Positions 59,983-64,000 of a stretch of 64,000 nucleotides of DNA are shown piece by piece. The DNA lies in NCBI RefSeq assembly GCF_001509475.1, contig NZ_LLZG01000115.1, positions 148,876-212,875 of the forward strand, written 5' to 3'. The first letter of the stretch is position 1. Each line of letters opens with the position of its first letter. Position numbers and translations under genes: made by a program. This DNA is from Streptomyces regalis. Lineage in GTDB: Bacteria; Actinomycetota; Actinomycetes; Streptomycetales; Streptomycetaceae. A model generated the notes under the pieces. That model was not told where the DNA came from. It saw only the letters and a program-made list of their open reading frames with translations, and did not search any database.

Positions 59983-61271
59983 CCGGCGGAGCCGAACGCG
60001 TCGTCCATCTTCTTCGCCGCGTCCTTCGATGCCGCCGCCACATCCCTCTTACCGCTGATGACCTCCTGGAACATCGTCGGCAGCACCAGCGAGGAGTCGA
60101 TCTGTACCCACGCAGGCGAGGCCGGAACGAACTTGGTGCCCGCAGCCAGAGTCTGCGCGAACGGCTTCACATACGGCTCCTCCGCCGCAACCTGCTGCCT
60201 CACGTCGGAGAAGGTAGGCAGGAATCCCATCGCCTCGAACATCGACGCCTGCGTCTTCTTCGACGTGAGCCGCTCCATCAGCTCGACTGCCAGCGTGCGG
60301 TGCGACGTGCTCTTCAGTACGCCGATGTTGTTGCCGCCGGCGAAGGCAGGGGCGATCGACCCGGCCTTGACGCCGGGCAGCGGCACGACCGCGTACCTAC
60401 CCTTGACCTTCCCGGCCTCCACAGCCGTATGGCTGAAGTCGCCGCCGATCGCCATGCCCGCCTTGCCGGCCGCGAACGCGGTGATCGTGTCGTTGCCGCC
60501 CATGCCCGCGCACTTGGCGGCGGGACAGTTGTCGTCGGTGAAGAGCGAGGTGTAGGCCTTGATGCCCTTCTGGGCGGCGGGGCTGTCGATCGCCGAGGCG
60601 TACGAGCCGCCCTTGCCGGCCGCGATCTCACCGCCGTTGGCCCACACGAACGGCATCGCGCCGTACGTGTACGCCCCGCCGACCACGAGCCCGTACAGCT
60701 CGGGCTTCGCGGCGCGGATCTTGCGGGCCGTCCCGGCCAACTCGGCCATGGTCTTGGGGACTTCGAGGCCGAGTTGCTCGAAGACGTCCGTGCGGTAGTA
60801 CAGGGCGCGGACGCCGACGTAGAAGGGCGCGCCGTAGACCTTGCCGTCCACGGTGACGGACTGCTTGGCGGTGGGGTCGGTGTCCTTGGTCTCGCTCCAG
60901 TCGCCGAACTCCCCGGTGACGTCGAGGAGTCCGCCGTCCTTCACATAGCCGGCGGTGTCGGTGTTGCCGTACTCCATCACGTCGGGGGCGGAGTCCGGGT
61001 CGTTGAAGGCGGCCTTGACGCGCTGGGCGCGGGTCTCGACCGGGATGTACTCGACGTCGGCCTTCGTGCCTTTGTGCTCCTTCTCGAAGGCGGCCACGAC
61101 GGAGTCGACGACCTTCTCCTTCGGCTCGTTGCCGACCTCCTGGAAGAGCCAGACGCGCAGGGTGCCGGTCTTGTCGTCCTTGTCGGAGGAGGAGTTGGTG
61201 GAGGTCTGGGGGGCGCAGGCGGTGACGGCCAGGGCGGTGAGCAGTACGGCGAGTCTGGGGGCGAGCTTCAT
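59979..61271 (-). CDS. Sugar ABC transporter substrate-binding lipoprotein
   Basis: A 430-residue lipoprotein. Signal MKLAPRLAVLLTALAVTACA with lipobox Cys20-type TAC. The mature part is a family 1 sugar-binding protein (LRVWLFQEVGNEPKEKVVDS, FWAN-like PFVWANGGEIAA). First gene of the operon: binding protein, permease 1, permease 2, hexosaminidase. GGAGGA precedes the ATG at 61271. An inverted repeat lies at 61294-61308. Confidence 0.93.
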   Translation of the reverse strand: MKLAPRLAVLLTALAVTACAPQTSTNSSSDKDDKTGTLRVWLFQEVGNEPKEKVVDSVVAAFEKEHKGTKADVEYIPVETRAQRVKAAFNDPDSAPDVMEYGNTDTAGYVKDGGLLDVTGEFGDWSETKDTDPTAKQSVTVDGKVYGAPFYVGVRALYYRTDVFEQLGLEVPKTMAELAGTARKIRAAKPELYGLVVGGAYTYGAMPFVWANGGEIAAGKGGSYASAIDSPAAQKGIKAYTSLFTDDNCPAAKCAGMGGNDTITAFAAGKAGMAIGGDFSHTAVEAGKVKGRYAVVPLPGVKAGSIAPAFAGGNNIGVLKSTSHRTLAVELMERLTSKKTQASMFEAMGFLPTFSDVRQQVAAEEPYVKPFAQTLAAGTKFVPASPAWVQIDSSLVLPTMFQEVISGKRDVAAASKDAAKKMDDAFGSAG

Positions 61272-61293
61272 GGAGCGGTCCTCCGAGCATGCG

Positions 61294-61308
61294 TTGCAAC
61301 ATATGCAA
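61294..61308. promoter_or_regulatory. Inverted repeat before the sugar ABC operon
   Basis: TTGCA-N5-TGCAA lies 23 bp upstream of the binding-protein ATG and is a candidate operator for a LacI- or ROK-type regulator. It does not match dre, so DasR is not implied. Confidence 0.5.
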
Positions 61309-61395
61309 TGACGGTTTCGCTCTGCACAACGCATCGGAGCCTAGGGACTGCGTGAACATGTCCACAAGAGGTCTCAACCACTTCGTGACACGCGA

Positions 61396-61432
61396 AGGCC
61401 CCTGGAGCGCGCCGAACGCGCCCCGGGGGCCT
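61396..61432 (-). terminator. Terminator of the DUF3039 gene
   Basis: AGGCCCC...GCG and CGC...GGGGCCT form a stem with internal bulges around a 7-nt loop, 25 bp after the stop. Confidence 0.65.
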
Positions 61433-61456
61433 CACATGAATCTCAGGCGGGAGGGA

Positions 61457-61750
61457 CTACTTCTTGTCCCCGCCCTTGCCCTTGCCCTTGTCGTCGCCAC
61501 CGGCGCCCATGGACTCGTAGATCTCCTTGCACATGGGACACACCGGGTACTTCTTCGGGTCGCGGCCGGGCACCCAGACCTTGCCGCAGAGCGCCACGAC
61601 GGGGGTGCCGTCGAGGGCGCTCGCCATGATCTTGTCCTTCTGGACGTAGTGGGCGAAGCGCTCGTGGTCGCCGTCGCCGTGGGACACCTGTGGCGTCGGC
61701 TCTACGAGGGTCCCCGTACCAGTCCCGCGCTCGGGCTCAAGAGTGCTCAT
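61457..61750 (-). CDS. DUF3039 zinc-ribbon-like protein
   Basis: A 97-residue protein of the actinobacterial DUF3039 family: HGDGDHERFAHYVQKDKIMA, VVALCGKVWVPGRDPKKYPV and CPMCKEIYESM, with Cys residues (CGK and CPMC) that could bind zinc, and a Lys/Gly-rich tail. The ATG at 61750 is used; an earlier in-frame ATG at 61759 is possible. Function unknown. Confidence 0.88.
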   Translation of the reverse strand: MSTLEPERGTGTGTLVEPTPQVSHGDGDHERFAHYVQKDKIMASALDGTPVVALCGKVWVPGRDPKKYPVCPMCKEIYESMGAGGDDKGKGKGGDKK

Positions 61751-61780
61751 AAGTGCCAAGGGTACTGAAGGTCACACGGA

Positions 61781-62353
61781 TCAATTGAGCGACGGGTCGT
61801 CCGGATACGTGGCCACCATCGCGAGCTCGTTGCGCTGGCGGCGCAGCACCTCGCGCCACAGTCGCTCCGGCGACGGCGAGGAGACGTCTCCCGGCTCGGA
61901 CTCGACGACGTACCAGGCGCCTTCCACCAGCTCGTCCTCCAGCTGGCCGGGGCCCCAGCCGGCGTATCCGGCGAAGATTCTCAGACTGCCGACGGCCGAG
62001 GCGAGCAGTTCCGGCGGCGCCTCCAGGTCCACGAGCCCGATCGCGCCGTGCACCCTGCGCCAGCCCAGCGGGGCGCTCTCGCCGGACGCGTCACCGGGGA
62101 TGACGGCGACACCGAGCGCCGAGTCGAGGGACACCGGGCCACCCTGGAAGACGACGCCGGGTTCACCGGCGAGGTCCGCCCAGCCCTCCAGGATGTCGCC
62201 CACGTCGACGGGGGTCGGACGGTTGAGGACGACACCGAGGGAGCCCTCCTCGTCGTGGTCGAGAAGGAGCACCACCGCGCGGTCGAAGTTCGGGTCCGCC
62301 AGGGCGGGCGTTGCCACGAGCAGCCGCCCTGTGAGCGAGGACACCTCGGTCAT
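61781..62353 (-). CDS. YqgE/AlgH family protein
   Basis: A 190-residue YqgE/AlgH protein: SSLTGRLLVATPALADPNFD, RAVVLLLDHDEEGSLGVVLN, PGVVFQGGPVSLDSALGVAV and RIFAGYAGWGPGQLEDEL. The biochemical role of the family is unclear. The ATG at 62353 (MTEVSSLTG) is chosen; another at 62362 would add MSG. It is divergent from murA. Confidence 0.92.
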   Translation of the reverse strand: MTEVSSLTGRLLVATPALADPNFDRAVVLLLDHDEEGSLGVVLNRPTPVDVGDILEGWADLAGEPGVVFQGGPVSLDSALGVAVIPGDASGESAPLGWRRVHGAIGLVDLEAPPELLASAVGSLRIFAGYAGWGPGQLEDELVEGAWYVVESEPGDVSSPSPERLWREVLRRQRNELAMVATYPDDPSLN

Positions 62354-62605
62354 GCCAGACATGATCCCGCATCTTCCCTTCGTGTGGGGAGGCAATCCGG
62401 GTTCGGGAGTGAATGCAGCTCAGGGCAGAAAGGAGCACCCACGGCGCACGGCCGGAGTGGTGACCGCTTGTGGCCGATGGGGAACGGTTCGTGTTGTGAC
62501 AGAGCTATGACGTTCCTGAGCCGTCCCTGGGCTTACTGAAGGGGGGTCGGCGGCGATTACCCTTTCCCTCCTGGCCCCTGCCCAACTCATCGGAACGCGA
62601 GATAC

Positions 62606-63946
62606 ATGACCGTCAACGACGATGTCCTGCTTGTCCACGGCGGAACCCCGCTGGAGGGCGAGATCCGTGTCCGCGGTGCGAAGAACCTCGTACCGAAGGC
62701 GATGGTCGCCGCTCTGCTGGGCGGCGAGCCAAGTCGACTGCGCAACGTGCCGGACATCCGTGACGTGCGCGTCGTACGCGGGCTGCTGCAGCTGCACGGG
62801 GTGACGGTCCGCCCGGGTGAGGAACCGGGCGAGCTGGTGATGGACCCGTCGCACGTGGAGAGCGCGAACGTCGCTGACATCGATGCCCACGCGGGTTCCA
62901 GCCGTATCCCGATCCTGCTGTGCGGTCCGCTGCTGCACCGCCTCGGGCACGCGTTCATCCCAGGCCTCGGCGGCTGCGACATCGGCGGCCGGCCCATCGA
63001 CTTCCACTTCGAGGTGCTGCGGCAGTTCGGCGCGACGATCGAGAAGCGGGCCGACGGGCAGTACCTGGAGGCTCCTCAGCGGCTGCGCGGCACGAAGATC
63101 CGGCTGCCGTACCCGTCCGTCGGCGCGACCGAGCAGGTGCTGCTGACGGCCGTCCTCGCCGAAGGCGTCACCGAGCTCTCGAACGCGGCCGTGGAGCCGG
63201 AGATCGAGGACCTCATCTGCGTGCTGCAGAAGATGGGCGCCATCATCGCGATGGACACCGACCGCACCATCCGCATCACCGGTGTGGACAGCCTCGGCGG
63301 CTACAACCACAAGGCCCTGCCGGACCGCCTGGAGGCCGCCTCCTGGGCGTCCGCGGCGCTGGCGACCGAGGGCAACATCTACGTCCGTGGCGCCCAGCAG
63401 CGCTCGATGATGACGTTCCTCAACACCTACCGGAAGGTGGGCGGTGCCTTCCAGATCGACGATGAGGGCATCCGTTTCTGGCACCCCGGCGGCCAGTTGA
63501 AGTCCATCGCCCTCGAAACCGACGTGCACCCGGGCTTCCAGACGGACTGGCAGCAGCCGCTGGTCGTGGCCCTCACGCAGGCGACAGGCCTCTCCATCAT
63601 CCACGAGACGGTCTACGAGTCCCGCCTCGGCTTCACCTCCGCCCTGAACCAGATGGGCGCCCACATCCAGCTCTACCGCGAGTGCCTGGGCAGCTCCGAC
63701 TGCCGCTTCGGCCAGCGCAACTTCCTGCACTCCGCGGTCGTCTCGGGCCCCACCAAGCTCCAGGGCGCCGACCTCGTCATCCCCGACCTCCGCGGCGGCT
63801 TCTCGTACCTCATCGCGGCCCTGGCGGCCCAGGGCACGTCCCGCGTCCACGGCATCGACCTCATCAACCGCGGCTACGAGAACTTCATGGAGAAGCTCGT
63901 GGAGCTCGGCGCGAAGGTCGAGTTGCCAGGCAAGGCACTCGGCTGA
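62606..63946 (+). CDS. murA: UDP-N-acetylglucosamine 1-carboxyvinyltransferase
   Basis: A 446-residue MurA, the first committed step of peptidoglycan precursor synthesis (enolpyruvyl transfer from PEP to UDP-GlcNAc). RGAKNLVPKAMVAALLGGEP at the N-terminus, GHAFIPGLGGCDIGGRPIDF with the active-site Cys124, PYPSVGATEQVLLTAVLAEG and PDLRGGFSYLIAALAAQG are present. The cysteine means fosfomycin should be able to bind, in contrast to the Asp of mycobacteria. ATG at 62606. In S. coelicolor a murA follows the yqgE gene in this segment, as remembered. Confidence 0.96.
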   Translation: MTVNDDVLLVHGGTPLEGEIRVRGAKNLVPKAMVAALLGGEPSRLRNVPDIRDVRVVRGLLQLHGVTVRPGEEPGELVMDPSHVESANVADIDAHAGSSRIPILLCGPLLHRLGHAFIPGLGGCDIGGRPIDFHFEVLRQFGATIEKRADGQYLEAPQRLRGTKIRLPYPSVGATEQVLLTAVLAEGVTELSNAAVEPEIEDLICVLQKMGAIIAMDTDRTIRITGVDSLGGYNHKALPDRLEAASWASAALATEGNIYVRGAQQRSMMTFLNTYRKVGGAFQIDDEGIRFWHPGGQLKSIALETDVHPGFQTDWQQPLVVALTQATGLSIIHETVYESRLGFTSALNQMGAHIQLYRECLGSSDCRFGQRNFLHSAVVSGPTKLQGADLVIPDLRGGFSYLIAALAAQGTSRVHGIDLINRGYENFMEKLVELGAKVELPGKALG

Positions 63947-64000
63947 CGCCAGGCTCTCGTCCCCGGCCAGAGGCAACGCGCTCCGGCTGGGGTCCGGGGC

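Noticed and set aside
61294..61308. DasR control of the sugar ABC operon
   Set aside because: The inverted repeat does not match the dre consensus.

Overview
The window is high-GC chromosomal DNA of a Streptomyces. The gene content and order (nag PTS genes, rph, a cysO-cysM pair, clpS, pncB, an ssgG-like gene, hpd, murA) resemble from memory the S. coelicolor SCO2897-SCO2949 segment, but no alignment was run. GTG and TTG starts, stop/start overlaps, DasR-type operators, a SigR-type promoter and a SsgA-like sporulation protein all fit this genus. It reads as core chromosome rather than an island, with local additions: two HNH genes, two toxin-type genes, tandem repeat expansions and three copies of an intergenic repeat.

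1-5.3 kb: the end of a class A penicillin-binding protein, a guanidinium exporter with a probable guanidine-III riboswitch, a GroES-like protein, a DUF3618 protein, a Bcp peroxiredoxin, two paralogous HNH endonucleases and an unusual 76-nt tRNA with anticodon UAG. 5.3-12.6 kb: rdgB, a lipoprotein, rph, the GlcNAc PTS genes nagF, nagE1 and nagE2 with dre operators, a metallo-beta-lactamase-fold hydrolase and a membrane-anchored PemK/MazF-like protein. 12.6-14.6 kb: a sulfur-carrier cysteine pathway (JAMM protease, CysO, CysM) behind a 31-codon cysteine leader peptide whose start overlaps a SigR-type promoter. 14.7-22.3 kb: two amino-acid transporters sharing an upstream 36-bp element, DUF2017, ClpS, PncB and PncA.

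22.3-34.2 kb: a secreted M6 metalloprotease, two RDD membrane proteins, an SsgG-like protein, an FAD-linked oxidase, a TPR protein, a TagC-like beta-propeller protein, 4-hydroxyphenylpyruvate dioxygenase and a divergent AsnC regulator. 34.2-38.6 kb: a four-gene OpuC-type osmoprotectant ABC operon whose binding protein carries twenty 10-residue repeats ahead of its lipoprotein signal. 38.6-51.4 kb: an ArsR-like regulator, a Lon-like protease, an N-acylamino-acid racemase/GNAT pair with an IclR regulator, a helicase, a Doc toxin-antitoxin pair, an MFS exporter, a sortase substrate, and two genes with apparent frameshifts flanking a SUKH-4 immunity-like protein.

51.4-56.2 kb: a three-subunit molybdenum hydroxylase (FAD, 2Fe-2S, Mo) whose Mo subunit lacks the usual catalytic Gly-Glu. 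56.5-61.3 kb: an ABC sugar importer (binding protein and two permeases) followed by a cytoplasmic GH20 beta-N-acetylhexosaminidase; with the nag PTS this gives two amino-sugar uptake routes. 61.4-64 kb: DUF3039, YqgE and MurA.

The strongest leads are the repeat-expanded signal region of the osmoprotectant-binding protein, the cysteine leader with an overlapping SigR promoter and a CysO whose C-terminus needs trimming, the odd tRNA, the shared element before two amino-acid transporters, an intergenic repeat that became the N-terminus of a permease, and the Mo enzyme without its catalytic glutamate.
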